Shown: positions 33,041 to 41,534 of the stretch, piece after piece
Layout: every line of letters starts with the position of its first letter
Numbering within the stretch: the first letter of the stretch is position 1
The notes under the pieces: generated by a model
What the model was told of the DNA's origin: nothing
The model's input: the letters and a program-made list of their open reading frames with translations, nothing else
Databases searched by the model: none
Program-made: the position numbers and the translations under genes
DNA from: JACVRW01 sp963826165
GTDB lineage: Bacteria; Actinomycetota; Thermoleophilia; Solirubrobacterales; Thermoleophilaceae
Assembly (NCBI GenBank): GCA_963826165.1
Contig: CAWGWC010000014.1
Location: 62,001 to 126,000, forward strand
Reading direction: 5' to 3'
DNA: 64,000 nt

Positions 33041-34402
33041 CTAGGCGATCGCCGGCGCTTCCGGCAGGCGCTCGAGCGCGGACTCCATGTCGGCCTCGGA
33101 GAACTCCGGGTCCTCGAGCTTGCCGGCCAGGTAGGCGTCGTAGGCGGACATGTCGAAGTGCCCGTGGCCGCACAGGCCCATCAGGATCACGCGTTCCTCG
33201 CCGGCCTCGCGGGCGGCGTCGGCCTCGTCGAAGACGGCCCGGATCGCGTGAGCCGGCTCGGGCGCGGGCAGGATGGCCTCGGTCCGGGCAAAGCGGATCG
33301 CCGCCTCGAAGGTCTCGTTCTGGCGGTAGGCACGCGCCTCCACGAGGCCATGCTTGACCAGGCCGCAGACCATCGGTGAGCCGCCGTGGTAGCGCAGGCC
33401 GCCGGCGTGCACGGGGGGTGGCACGAAGTCGTGGCCGAGCGTGTACATCGGCATCAGGGGCGTGAGGCCCACGGTGTCGCCGAAGTCGTAGCCGTACGCC
33501 CCGCGCGTGAGCGTGGGACAGGCGGCGGGCTCGGCCGCCACGAACCGGGTCTTGGCCTCGCCGCGCAGCACGCGGCGCAGGAACGGGAAGGCCAGGCCCG
33601 CGAAGTTCGAGCCGCCGCCAACGCAGCCCACCACGACGTCGGGCTCCTCGCCCGCCAGCTCGAGCTGTGCGATCGCCTCTTGCCCGATCACGGTCTGGTG
33701 CAGGCAGACGTGGTTGAGCACCGAGCCCAGGGAGTAGTTGGTGCCCTCGCTCTGGGCAGCGACCTCCACCGCTTCCGAGATCGCGATGCCGAGCGAGCCC
33801 GTGGGGTGAGCGGCCTGCGAGCGGCCGGCTTCGGTGGTGTCGCTCGGGGAGCGGATGACCTCGGCGCCCCAGCTCTGCATCATCGCGCGCCGGTAGGGCT
33901 TCTGGTCGTAGCTGGCGCCCACCATGTAGACCAGGCACTCGAGCCCGAAGAGGGAGGAGGCCATGGCCAGGGCCGAGCCCCACTGGCCGGCACCGGTCTC
34001 GGTGGACAGCCGCTCGATGCCCGCCTCCTTGTTGGCGTAGGCCTGCGCCACCGCGCTGTTGGCCTTGTGCGAGCCGGCCGGCGAGACGCCCTCGTACTTG
34101 TAGTAGATGTGCGCCGGGGTATCGAGGGCGGCCTCGAGGCGGCGCGCCCGGTATAGCGGCGTGGGACGCCACAGCTTGTAGGCGTCGCGCACCGCCTCCG
34201 GGATCTCGATCTGCGGCTCCTGCGACACCTCCTGGCCGATCAGCTCCATTGGGAAGATCGGGGTGAGGTCATCGGGCCCGGCCGGCTCCTTGGTGCCGGG
34301 GTTGAGCGGCGGCAGCGGATCGCCGGGCAGGTCGGGCAGGAGGTTGATCCAGTGGGTCGGGATCTGATCCTCGGCGAGGGTGAACTTGATCTGGTCGGTC
34401 AC
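33041..34402 (-). CDS. trpB: Tryptophan synthase beta-like protein (TrpB2)
   Basis: A 453-residue PLP enzyme of the TrpB2 group. The PLP lysine is in SPAGSHKANSAVAQA, the phosphate loop is GCVGGGSNFAG, and the N-terminal RPTPLYRARRLE is family-typical. TrpB2 proteins convert indole and serine to tryptophan without a stable TrpA partner. No trpA or other trp gene is adjacent. GTG 34402 is 6 nt from minus-strand TAGGAT (leaderless). Confidence 0.93.
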   Translation of the reverse strand: MTDQIKFTLAEDQIPTHWINLLPDLPGDPLPPLNPGTKEPAGPDDLTPIFPMELIGQEVSQEPQIEIPEAVRDAYKLWRPTPLYRARRLEAALDTPAHIYYKYEGVSPAGSHKANSAVAQAYANKEAGIERLSTETGAGQWGSALAMASSLFGLECLVYMVGASYDQKPYRRAMMQSWGAEVIRSPSDTTEAGRSQAAHPTGSLGIAISEAVEVAAQSEGTNYSLGSVLNHVCLHQTVIGQEAIAQLELAGEEPDVVVGCVGGGSNFAGLAFPFLRRVLRGEAKTRFVAAEPAACPTLTRGAYGYDFGDTVGLTPLMPMYTLGHDFVPPPVHAGGLRYHGGSPMVCGLVKHGLVEARAYRQNETFEAAIRFARTEAILPAPEPAHAIRAVFDEADAAREAGEERVILMGLCGHGHFDMSAYDAYLAGKLEDPEFSEADMESALERLPEAPAIA

Positions 34403-34445
34403 GGGGCGATCCTAACCCGCCGGGCGCGGCTAGCATCAGCGCGCG

Positions 34446-34850
34446 ATGGACGGAGCGTCACGCACCCGCCTGGTGGCGCTCGCCGTGCTGCTCGCCGTGT
34501 TCGTGCCGCTGGTGATCGTGGCCGTCTCCGGCAGCGATTCCGAGGACGACACGGCGTCACTGCGCGTGCTGCGCAACCCCGACGGGTTGCCTGAGGTGAT
34601 CGTCTACGTCGAGGACCGTTCGCTCAACCAGGCCGGCACGGCCGGCGGCGCCCGGCGCGTGACGGTGGAGTGTGAGGACCGCAGCGGCGAGGTCGTCTTC
34701 CGCCGCCCCGAGCGCTGGCCGTTCACCGACACGGACGGCTCGACCACCGATCCCCACGCCCACGTGGGCGTCGAGGAGCAGGCGCTCGGACTGATCGCGC
34801 GCTGCCGTCTCGCCGGCACCGACCCGTCGCTCGAGGGCCGAGTTCTCTAG
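34446..34850 (+). CDS. Membrane-anchored small exported protein
   Basis: A 134-residue protein with one N-terminal hydrophobic anchor (LVALAVLLAVFVPLVIVAVSG) then a beta-rich domain (RVLRNPDGLPEVIVYVEDRS). Two cysteines (VECEDR; ARCRLAG) could form a disulfide. Probably faces outward. TAGCAT lies 9 nt before the ATG. Divergent from trpB2. The function is unknown. Confidence 0.7.
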   Translation: MDGASRTRLVALAVLLAVFVPLVIVAVSGSDSEDDTASLRVLRNPDGLPEVIVYVEDRSLNQAGTAGGARRVTVECEDRSGEVVFRRPERWPFTDTDGSTTDPHAHVGVEEQALGLIARCRLAGTDPSLEGRVL

Positions 34851-34895
34851 CCGACCCGGGAATTTTGGCCCGGCCGGCGGCGTCATGAAGGCTGG

Positions 34896-36014
34896 ATGGC
34901 GCATACGAACGGAAATCAGCCGGTGGTGGTCATCGGCGCCGGTCCCGCGGGCCTCGCGTCGGCGGCCGCGCTCGGCCGGCGGGGCATCGCTGCGGTGGTG
35001 CTCGACGAGGCCGACGCCGTGGGCTCGTCCTGGCGGCGTCGCTACGACCGCCTGCGGCTCAACTCGAGCAGGCCGTTCTCGAGGCTCCCGGACGGACCCC
35101 ACCCGAAGGGCAGCGCGATGTTCCCCTCACGCGACGAGATGGTCCGCTACCTCGAGGACTACGCGGCGCGCCACTATCTGGACATCCGCTTCGGCACCCG
35201 CCTCGAGCGCATCGACGCGAACGGCTCGGGCTGGATCCTGCGCACGTCGGCCGGCGATATGACCACCGACCAGGTGATCGTCGCGGGCGGCTACGAGCGC
35301 CGGCCGTTCATCCCGGACTGGCCTGGGCGCGAGGGCTTCACCGGCCGGCTCCTGCACGCGGCCGAATACCGCAACCCGGAGCCGTTCCGCGACCAGGACA
35401 TGCTGGTCGTCGGCCCGGGTTGCTCGGGCGCGGAGATCGCCTACGACCTCGCGGAGGGCGGCGCCCGCCGCGTGCGCCTCGCCGTGCGCACCCCTCCCAA
35501 CATCCTCATCCGCAACCCGGTCGGCCCGCTCCTCGCCCGCATGTTGATGAAGGTCCCCACCCGTTTGGCGGACGCCATCCTCCGGCGTGCGCGCCTGCAC
35601 GAGCTTGGTGACCTGAGCGAGTACGGGCTCCCCGTTCCCGAAGAGGGCGTGTTCAGCCGGCTCAAGCGGCTGGGGGTGGCTCCGATGATCGTCGACAAGC
35701 CGGTGATCGAGGCGATCAAGGCTCGTCGTATCGAGATCGTCGCCGCGGTCGAGGGCCTGGACGAGACCGGAGTCCGGCTCGCCGACGGCACCCGCATCGA
35801 GCCCGATTCCGTGATCGCCGCCACCGGCTACCGCCGCGGACTCGAGCCGCTCGTCGGCCACCTCGGGGTGCTCGACGAGAAGGGCTCGCCGAACGTGACC
35901 GAGAAAGAAGCCGCGCCGGGCCTGCGCTTCGTCGGCTACGTGTCCTATCCGGCCATGATCGGCTACTCGGCCGGCGAGGCCAAGCGGGTGGCCAAGGCCA
36001 TGGCGCGGGCGTAG
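34896..36014 (+). CDS. Flavin-containing monooxygenase-like oxidoreductase
   Basis: A 372-residue class B flavoprotein monooxygenase. FAD site VVIGAGPAGLASAAALGR, FMO-type motif FTGRLLHAAEY (FxGxxxHxxxY), NADPH site VVGPGCSGAEIAYDLA. It probably oxygenates a soft nucleophile (N or S) or a ketone; the substrate is unknown. An AAGG site precedes ATG 34896. Confidence 0.9.
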   Translation: MAHTNGNQPVVVIGAGPAGLASAAALGRRGIAAVVLDEADAVGSSWRRRYDRLRLNSSRPFSRLPDGPHPKGSAMFPSRDEMVRYLEDYAARHYLDIRFGTRLERIDANGSGWILRTSAGDMTTDQVIVAGGYERRPFIPDWPGREGFTGRLLHAAEYRNPEPFRDQDMLVVGPGCSGAEIAYDLAEGGARRVRLAVRTPPNILIRNPVGPLLARMLMKVPTRLADAILRRARLHELGDLSEYGLPVPEEGVFSRLKRLGVAPMIVDKPVIEAIKARRIEIVAAVEGLDETGVRLADGTRIEPDSVIAATGYRRGLEPLVGHLGVLDEKGSPNVTEKEAAPGLRFVGYVSYPAMIGYSAGEAKRVAKAMARA

Positions 36015-36045
36015 CGCGCTCGCACTGCGTTTCGCTCGCAGCCGC

Positions 36046-36726
36046 CTACTCCGCGCCGGCGGCCTCCGCGATCTCGAGGTACGCCGCCGCCGGGTCGCTC
36101 TGCCCGAAGATCGAGGAGCCGGCCACGAACAGCGTGGCGCCTGCTTCCGCCGTCTCGCGGGCTGTGGCCGCCCCGATCCCGCCGTCCACCTCGATCGGCA
36201 TGTCGGGGCCGAGCAGTTCGCGCAGCCGTGCGACCTTGTTCGTGGAGCTCTCGATGTAGGGCTGCCCGCCCCAGCCGGGGTTGACGGTCATGCAGAGCAG
36301 GTGGTCGAACATCTCGGCCAGGCCGGCCACGGCCTCCGGCGGCGTGCCGGGGTTGATGGCGAGCGCCGAGTGCAGCCCTGCGTCGCGCACCGCCTTGAGG
36401 GCGTAGTGAACGTGAGGGGTGGCCTCCCAGTGGACGATCAGCGTGTCGGCCCCGGCTGCGGCGAACTCCTCCACGCGCTGCTCGGGCCGCTCGACCATGA
36501 GGTGCACGTCGAGCACGCCTCCGCGCTCGTGCACGAGGTCGCGCAGCGAGCCGGCCACCAGCGGGCCGATCGAGATGGGGGGCACGAAGTGGCCGTCCAT
36601 CACGTCGACGTGGATCACCCGCGCGCCCGCGTCCATCACCTGCTCGACCTGAGCGCCGAGGCGGGCGAAGTCCGCGGCGAGGATCGAGGGCGCCACGCGC
36701 CGGCTCTGCATGAGGTCGTGCGCCAT
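36046..36726 (-). CDS. rpe: Ribulose-phosphate 3-epimerase
   Basis: A 226-residue TIM-barrel epimerase of the pentose phosphate pathway. PSILAADFARL, HVDVMDGHFVPPISIGP, HLMVERP, MTVNPGWGGQPYI and VDGGI are the classic motifs (metal-binding His/Asp included). Preceded by a candidate terminator of the RTX-like gene, so it has its own promoter. Confidence 0.96.
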   Translation of the reverse strand: MAHDLMQSRRVAPSILAADFARLGAQVEQVMDAGARVIHVDVMDGHFVPPISIGPLVAGSLRDLVHERGGVLDVHLMVERPEQRVEEFAAAGADTLIVHWEATPHVHYALKAVRDAGLHSALAINPGTPPEAVAGLAEMFDHLLCMTVNPGWGGQPYIESSTNKVARLRELLGPDMPIEVDGGIGAATARETAEAGATLFVAGSSIFGQSDPAAAYLEIAEAAGAE

Positions 36727-36749
36727 GCCGGGCCGACCCTACAACGCGA

Positions 36750-36777
36750 GCGGGGGCCCGGTTTCCCGGACCCCCGC
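36750..36777 (-). terminator. Terminator of the RTX-like gene
   Basis: A 12-bp inverted repeat (GCGGGGGTCCGG / CCGGGCCCCCGC on the minus strand, with one U-G pair) and a 4-nt loop, between the RTX-like gene and rpe. It pairs fully only on the minus strand, matching that gene's direction. Confidence 0.65.
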
Positions 36778-36808
36778 TGGCCCCTTCCGTTCTGGCGGAA
36801 CGTCTGGC

Positions 36809-37762
36809 CTAGGGCTCGGTGCCCTCGTCCACGTCCTCGCTCGGGCTCTCCGTGCGGTTCTCCTCGGAGTCGTCCACCTGGTCGAGCGACAGGATGTCGC
36901 TCTGGCGGCGGATCTCGCAGTTAGCGGCCACCTGGTCGTACTGGTCGGTCACGACCAGATCCCGTCCGCCTCCGCAGTTCACGACGTCGACCTCGCCGTC
37001 GCGCACCTTGATGCGGTCGCGGCCGTCTCCGCCGGAGACCTGGTCGCCGACCGGATCGCCGATGGCGGTCACGTCGAAGCGCGACAGGGCCCACAGCACG
37101 TCGGCGCCGTCGCCCCCGTAGGACTTGTCGGCACCGCGGTTGGCGAAGATCTTGTCCGTTCCGCCACCGCCGGCCTGTACGTCGTCGCCCTGGCCGCCGG
37201 ACATGTAGTCCCGGCCGGCCCCTCCGCTCGAGGTGTCGTTGCCGAGGCCTCCGTGGAGGCGCTCGCACCTGAAGCGCCGGAACGAGAAGCCCTGACCACC
37301 GGTCAGGACGTCGTTGTCCGGCCCGGCGAAGATCCGGTCGCAGCCGGGTCCGCCGTTCAGGTTGTCCGCTCCGGCGTTGCCGGTGATCAGGTCGAAGCCG
37401 GTGCCGCCGACCACGGTGTCGTTGCCGGCGTTGCCGTGCAGCTCGTCACCGCGCCGTCCGGCGTCGCCGCCGCCGCCCCTGATCGAGTCGTCGCCCTCGC
37501 CGCCGCGAGCGAAGTCGCGGTCCGCGCCGGTGTCGACCGTGTCGTTGCCGTCGCCGGCGACGATGAGGTCGCGTCCGCCGAGGGCAGTGACGGTGTCGTC
37601 GCCGCCCTTGGCACGGATCAGATCGCTCTTGGGCGTCCCGTTGAGTGTGTTTGGACCGTCGTCTCCGACGATCGTGGCCGCCATTGCGACCGTGGCCATC
37701 AGCAGCGAAAACGCCGCTGCAGCCATCAGGGCCGTCCAGACCCTGTTGCTACGCTGCTTCAC
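36809..37762 (-). CDS. Secreted calcium-binding RTX-like repeat protein
   Basis: A 317-residue exported protein. The signal peptide is TALMAAAAFSLLMATVAMA; nine-residue Gly/Asp repeats of the hemolysin-type follow (GGDDTVTALGGRDLIVAGDG and many GGxGNDT/GGxGDD units) over about 230 residues. Asp and Gly positions suit calcium binding in a beta roll. The C-terminal 45 residues are acidic and repeat-free. No catalytic domain or type I secretion operon is nearby, so it probably leaves by Sec. GTG 37762 has an AAGGAGG site 6 nt upstream. Confidence 0.9.
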   Translation of the reverse strand: MKQRSNRVWTALMAAAAFSLLMATVAMAATIVGDDGPNTLNGTPKSDLIRAKGGDDTVTALGGRDLIVAGDGNDTVDTGADRDFARGGEGDDSIRGGGGDAGRRGDELHGNAGNDTVVGGTGFDLITGNAGADNLNGGPGCDRIFAGPDNDVLTGGQGFSFRRFRCERLHGGLGNDTSSGGAGRDYMSGGQGDDVQAGGGGTDKIFANRGADKSYGGDGADVLWALSRFDVTAIGDPVGDQVSGGDGRDRIKVRDGEVDVVNCGGGRDLVVTDQYDQVAANCEIRRQSDILSLDQVDDSEENRTESPSEDVDEGTEP

Positions 37763-37794
37763 GGGGCATCCTCCTTGTGGTGGTGGGTGCCCCG

Positions 37795-37827
37795 CTAACC
37801 GTTTTGGGGACGAGAAGTTTCGGTTAG
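37795..37827 (-). repeat. Inverted repeat between thyX-like and RTX-like genes
   Basis: CTAACCG and CGGTTAG (7-bp arms) flank 19 nt, starting at the stop codon of the thyX-like gene. It may be a weak terminator or an operator of the RTX-like gene. Confidence 0.4.
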
Positions 37828-39419
37828 GCGCGTGAGGTCTGCCGCGCGTGGGTGCGGATCTCCGAGAGGATGCGTTCGAGCCTCGGTTCGGTGTCCCTGT
37901 CGACGAAGCTCATCGACGCCGCGACCGCCGGATGCACGCGTGCGATCTCGCCGTGCAGGGCGTGCGCGACGGCGCGATACGCGGGATGACCCTCGCGCCC
38001 TGAGCGCAGCTCGATCAGGTGCATCGCCTCGCGGGCGTTCATGTCGAGGACGTATCGCAGGCGGTAGCCGAGGCAGAGCGCGTACGGCGCCAGCTCGGGT
38101 CGGCCGAGCCCCACGATGCGCTCGTGCTCGGCTCGGGAGCGCTCGAGGCCCGCCCGGTAGGCCCCGGCCACACCGGCCTGTTCGAGCTCCTCGGGCACCC
38201 CGGCGCCGAGCTCCGGCCCGAGCGTCTGCCACTGGACGGTGCACATGCGATGGCGCTGCAGGTCGCGGAAGGCGCCGTAGTCGGACACGACCTCGAAGCG
38301 GTAGGAGACCGCCTCGAAACCACGTCCGGGACGGTGGCGGCGATTGTGGCGCTCGCCGGCGAACTCGGCGATCGCGCTGGCCCGCTCGTCCGGCGGCAGG
38401 TTGCGCACGGCCGCACGGGCCTCCTCCTCGGAGCACGAGGCCGACTCGAACAGCAGCGCCGCCAGCAGCTCCTCCTCGGTGCCCCGCACCGAGACCAGGC
38501 GCACCGCCGGCCCGGCGTCACCCGCCGCGGAACGGTCGCGATCCAGGCCCAGCCGCGCGGCCCAGCGCTCACCCGTGCGCGCCCGCTCCTCGAGGTAGCC
38601 GATCCACTCGCCGCCGCGTTCGGGACGCTCGACGCGCGCCACGAAGCTCGGCATCACGGCCTTGAGCTCGCTGAGAATCATCGCGGCGTAGTCGTGCGCC
38701 TCCGGAAGCGGCGAGGCGAACAGGCGCAGGAGCAGCTGCTCGTAGGCCTGCCCGCTGGCGAAGATGCCCACGTGTGAGAGCGACGCCGCGGGCAGCAGGC
38801 CTCGCAGCAGGTCGAGCGCCTTGGCGCGGATGGAACGCCGGTGCGCGGCCTCGGGCTCGCCGTCGGCCCGCGGGAACCGCTCGGCCGACCACGCCTCCAC
38901 CCGCGGGAGGATCTCGGAGTAGGTGGCGAACAGGAAGTCCATCGCCTCCTCGTACGCCGGGCCGAGCCCGGACGAGCGCCAATAGCGATAGCCCGCTCCC
39001 TCGGCCATCGGGGCGTCGTAGGCCATGTAGCGCGTGGACTGCTCGAGGTAGGCGGCCAGCCGCCCGCGCTGCAGCAGCTTGGTCATCACGTTCGAGACCC
39101 ACTCGCAGGCGATGTGCGCGCCACCGAGCTGGGCCACCGAATCGTCGCCGTAGCCGAGGAAGATCCGCTCGTACAGCGCCCGCGCCCGTTCGCCCTCCGC
39201 CCCGTCGAATGGCGTGCCCGGAGAGCCCGCATCGCCGGCGAACTCCTCCAGGTACATCCGTCGCAGCGTGCCCTGGTAGCGCGAGTAGCGGGCGAACATC
39301 GCGCCCTTGACCGTCTCCGGCAGATCGACCAGGGCGAACACGGGCCGGTCGAGGTTCGTGAAGTGCGGCGCGAGCGATGCTCGCTCCTCGTCGCTGAAGC
39401 TCTCGACCGGGTAGTCCAT
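37824..39419 (-). CDS. Tandem ThyX-like flavin-dependent thymidylate synthase homologue
   Basis: A 531-residue protein containing two ThyX-like halves. In the first, RGRLAAYLEQSTRY aligns with the RHRxxSxNExSxRY signature but has lost the His, first Ser and Asn. In the second, RHRMCTVQWQTLG keeps RHR but loses the later E/S/RY part. So each half retains a different part of the motif. ThyX normally makes dTMP from dUMP with methylene-THF and FAD at subunit interfaces. Whether this double protein is active is unclear. ATG 39419; an apparent longer N-terminus in frame is antisense to the neighbouring phosphatase. Confidence 0.8.
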   Translation of the reverse strand: MDYPVESFSDEERASLAPHFTNLDRPVFALVDLPETVKGAMFARYSRYQGTLRRMYLEEFAGDAGSPGTPFDGAEGERARALYERIFLGYGDDSVAQLGGAHIACEWVSNVMTKLLQRGRLAAYLEQSTRYMAYDAPMAEGAGYRYWRSSGLGPAYEEAMDFLFATYSEILPRVEAWSAERFPRADGEPEAAHRRSIRAKALDLLRGLLPAASLSHVGIFASGQAYEQLLLRLFASPLPEAHDYAAMILSELKAVMPSFVARVERPERGGEWIGYLEERARTGERWAARLGLDRDRSAAGDAGPAVRLVSVRGTEEELLAALLFESASCSEEEARAAVRNLPPDERASAIAEFAGERHNRRHRPGRGFEAVSYRFEVVSDYGAFRDLQRHRMCTVQWQTLGPELGAGVPEELEQAGVAGAYRAGLERSRAEHERIVGLGRPELAPYALCLGYRLRYVLDMNAREAMHLIELRSGREGHPAYRAVAHALHGEIARVHPAVAASMSFVDRDTEPRLERILSEIRTHARQTSRA

Positions 39420-39469
39420 GAGGCCGGGCCACGATAGCGCCGCCCGCGGCGGTCGCCCCCCGGCCGCGC

Positions 39470-41116
39470 TCAGGCCAGGCGGTGCTCCAGCACCCGTTCG
39501 AGCTCGGCCTCCTCGTGGTCCACGGGCACGGCCTTGTCGAGGTACATCTCCATGCTGCGGCCGTCGATGACGAGGGTGGCCACCTGATTGTCGAACCAGG
39601 GTCCATCGCCGGTCAGCCGCCAGCGGATTCCGGGATCGTCGACTCCCGCTGATCGGGCCAGGCGGCGCCAGACCTCGTGGAACGGCCGCGACATGCCCAT
39701 GCGGATGATCCTGCGCTCCTTGCCGTCGAGCGGATTGCGGTAGGGCGAGCAGACGGCCTGCCAGACGGCGCTCTCGACGCCCGAGCCGCGCGGGAAGGCG
39801 ATCTCGAACAGGTAGGCGTGGTGGACGTCGCCCGAGAGGGTGACGATCGCACCCGGCGCCCGGCCGCGCTCGCCGGCGCCCACCGCGCGCTGCAGCTCGA
39901 CCATCTTGCGGAAGGAGGCCTGGAACGCGCCCCAGTGCTCGAGGTCCATCGCTTGGCGCAGCTTCTCGGCCGGGCCGGTCAGGGCCGAGCCCCAGGCGCC
40001 GCCGGCCACGGCCTCGTTCCAGGCCTCGAGCTCCTGCATGCCGGGGCCCAGCAGGAAGGGCAGCGAGCTGGCGAGCAGCAGATGGTCGTGATCGCCGGTG
40101 GCCTGCTGGACGATCCAGTCCCACTCGCTCTCGTCGACCATCGCCCGCTTGTCCTCGTCGAGCACTCGGCCGGCGCGGGCGTCGATCACCACCAGGCGGG
40201 TGGACCCGAAGTCGCGGCAGTAGCTCCAGCGGCTGGTGGCCGCCTCGCGGTCGGCGCCGGTCACGAACTCGCGCAGGGCGTCCTCGCCGTCCTCTCTGTC
40301 CTTGATCCGCTGGAGCAGCGGTTCGTCGCGCAGGTTGTCCGGCGAGAGGTTCCCGATGTGCTGGTAGACCCAGTACGACATCAGGGCCCCCACCACGTGC
40401 TCCTCCCACCAGTCGGTCTGGCGCATCTCGTCGAGCCAGGCCTTCGAGATGTTCCAGTCGTCGTGCACGTCGTGGTCGTCGAAGATCATCGCCGTCGACA
40501 CGGTGGACAGGAGCCAGCGGATGACGGGATCGCACCAGCTCTCGGCGTAGAGCTTCGTGTACTCGTCGTAGTCGAGCGCACGCGCGCCGGGAGCGCCGTT
40601 CACGTCGCGCCGGCTCTCGATGTACGCCAGCGTGACCGGGGAGACCTCGTCCGCGTAGACCTGATCTCCGAGCATCACCAGAGCGTCGGGCCGCTCCTCG
40701 CGCTCCTGGTGGGCCATGCGCTGGGCGAGGGTGTGAAGGGCGTCGATCTCGCGGCCGCGCTCGTCCTGATCCTTGGACAGCGAATAGGGCGGCTCGTGGG
40801 GGGCGGCGACGCGGCAGGAGCCGAACAGGAGCTTGATCGGACGCCCCTTGGGATAGGTCTTGAAGACGCTGTGCGGGAAGGGGTAATCCTCCTCCGGCCA
40901 CACCTTTTCGCCGTCGAGATGCACCTCGTACTCGTGCCACGTGCCGGGCTCGAGCCCGGTGGCGATCACGATCGCGTAGTGGTGGCCGCAGACCGTCCAC
41001 GTGCGCTCGCTCGAGCCGAGCACCTCGACCTCGCAGGGGGCGTCGGTCTCGACCCAGAACGTGGCGTCGTGTTCTCCCACGTAGCGGAGCATCGGGCCGA
41101 GGAGCAGACTGGGCAT
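39470..41116 (-). CDS. PhoD-like alkaline phosphatase / metallophosphatase
   Basis: A 548-residue PhoD-family protein. A PhoD N-terminal beta domain (GPMLRYVGEHDATFWVE), then KLLFGSCR, VMLGDQVYADE, MIFDDHDVHDDW and LSGDVHHAYLFEI, in the order of PhoD metal-binding motifs. No Tat signal is seen at the chosen start (ATG 41116); an extension to 41167 (MARRQVAV...) adds a short basic stretch but still no clear signal. The substrate, phosphodiester or phosphomonoester, is unknown. Confidence 0.85.
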   Translation of the reverse strand: MPSLLLGPMLRYVGEHDATFWVETDAPCEVEVLGSSERTWTVCGHHYAIVIATGLEPGTWHEYEVHLDGEKVWPEEDYPFPHSVFKTYPKGRPIKLLFGSCRVAAPHEPPYSLSKDQDERGREIDALHTLAQRMAHQEREERPDALVMLGDQVYADEVSPVTLAYIESRRDVNGAPGARALDYDEYTKLYAESWCDPVIRWLLSTVSTAMIFDDHDVHDDWNISKAWLDEMRQTDWWEEHVVGALMSYWVYQHIGNLSPDNLRDEPLLQRIKDREDGEDALREFVTGADREAATSRWSYCRDFGSTRLVVIDARAGRVLDEDKRAMVDESEWDWIVQQATGDHDHLLLASSLPFLLGPGMQELEAWNEAVAGGAWGSALTGPAEKLRQAMDLEHWGAFQASFRKMVELQRAVGAGERGRAPGAIVTLSGDVHHAYLFEIAFPRGSGVESAVWQAVCSPYRNPLDGKERRIIRMGMSRPFHEVWRRLARSAGVDDPGIRWRLTGDGPWFDNQVATLVIDGRSMEMYLDKAVPVDHEEAELERVLEHRLA

Positions 41117-41156
41117 GAGGCGAGCTTTACCCATAAGACCGGAAACCGCCACCTGC

Positions 41157-41480
41157 CTACGCGCCACCCCTGTCAGGCACCTCGTCGATCACCTCATAAT
41201 GCGTGACGCTCGACTCGCCGCCGACGAGGTAGCGCTCGTCCTCCGGGTATAGGACGGCCGCCTCGATGTCGTCGCCGGCGAACGCCCGGATCGCCTCGAC
41301 CGACTCCCACAAGGAGAGGGTGATGTACTCGGTGCGGTCCTCCTCGTCACGGCGAAGCAGCCATGCACCGCGGTTGCCCGGCGTCTCGGCGTACTCGGCG
41401 AAGCCGGTCTCGCGAATGTAGTCGGCGTACACAGCGGCGTCGCCGGGGTGCACGGCCCCGGTCCAGATGCGCGCGATCAT
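41157..41480 (-). CDS. Antibiotic-biosynthesis-monooxygenase-type small protein
   Basis: A 107-residue single-domain protein of the dimeric alpha-beta barrel (ABM) type: MIARIWTGAVHPGDAA...YAETPGNRGAWLLRR, then ITLSLWESVEAIRAFAG (typical strand/helix and the EYITLSLWES signature). Often heme- or quinone-related, but no catalytic residue can be named. It has a GGAG ribosome site, and its promoter probably shares a TA with the proline dehydrogenase promoter. Confidence 0.82.
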   Translation of the reverse strand: MIARIWTGAVHPGDAAVYADYIRETGFAEYAETPGNRGAWLLRRDEEDRTEYITLSLWESVEAIRAFAGDDIEAAVLYPEDERYLVGGESSVTHYEVIDEVPDRGGA

Positions 41481-41517
41481 CGATGAGCTCCGTTTCGTCG
41501 TCGGGCAAGCGGGACTC

Positions 41518-41527
41518 ACGCTACGTT
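41518..41527. promoter_or_regulatory. Shared-TA bidirectional -10 element (PRODH / ABM)
   Basis: ACGCTACGTT reads TACGTT on plus, 7 nt before GTG 41535 (leaderless), and TAGCGT on minus, about 37 nt before the ABM start, leaving a leader with an SD. The TA at 41522-41523 is shared. Confidence 0.6.
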
Positions 41528-41534
41528 GTCCGCC

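Noticed and set aside
36900..37660. CRISPR-like or tandem DNA repeat
   Set aside because: The repetition comes from nine-residue Gly/Asp protein repeats; the DNA units vary and there are no constant repeats with unique spacers.
37824..41000. A 1058-residue minus-strand open frame
   Set aside because: Only the last 531 residues show a real family (ThyX-like). The first half is antisense-frame noise over the PhoD-like gene.
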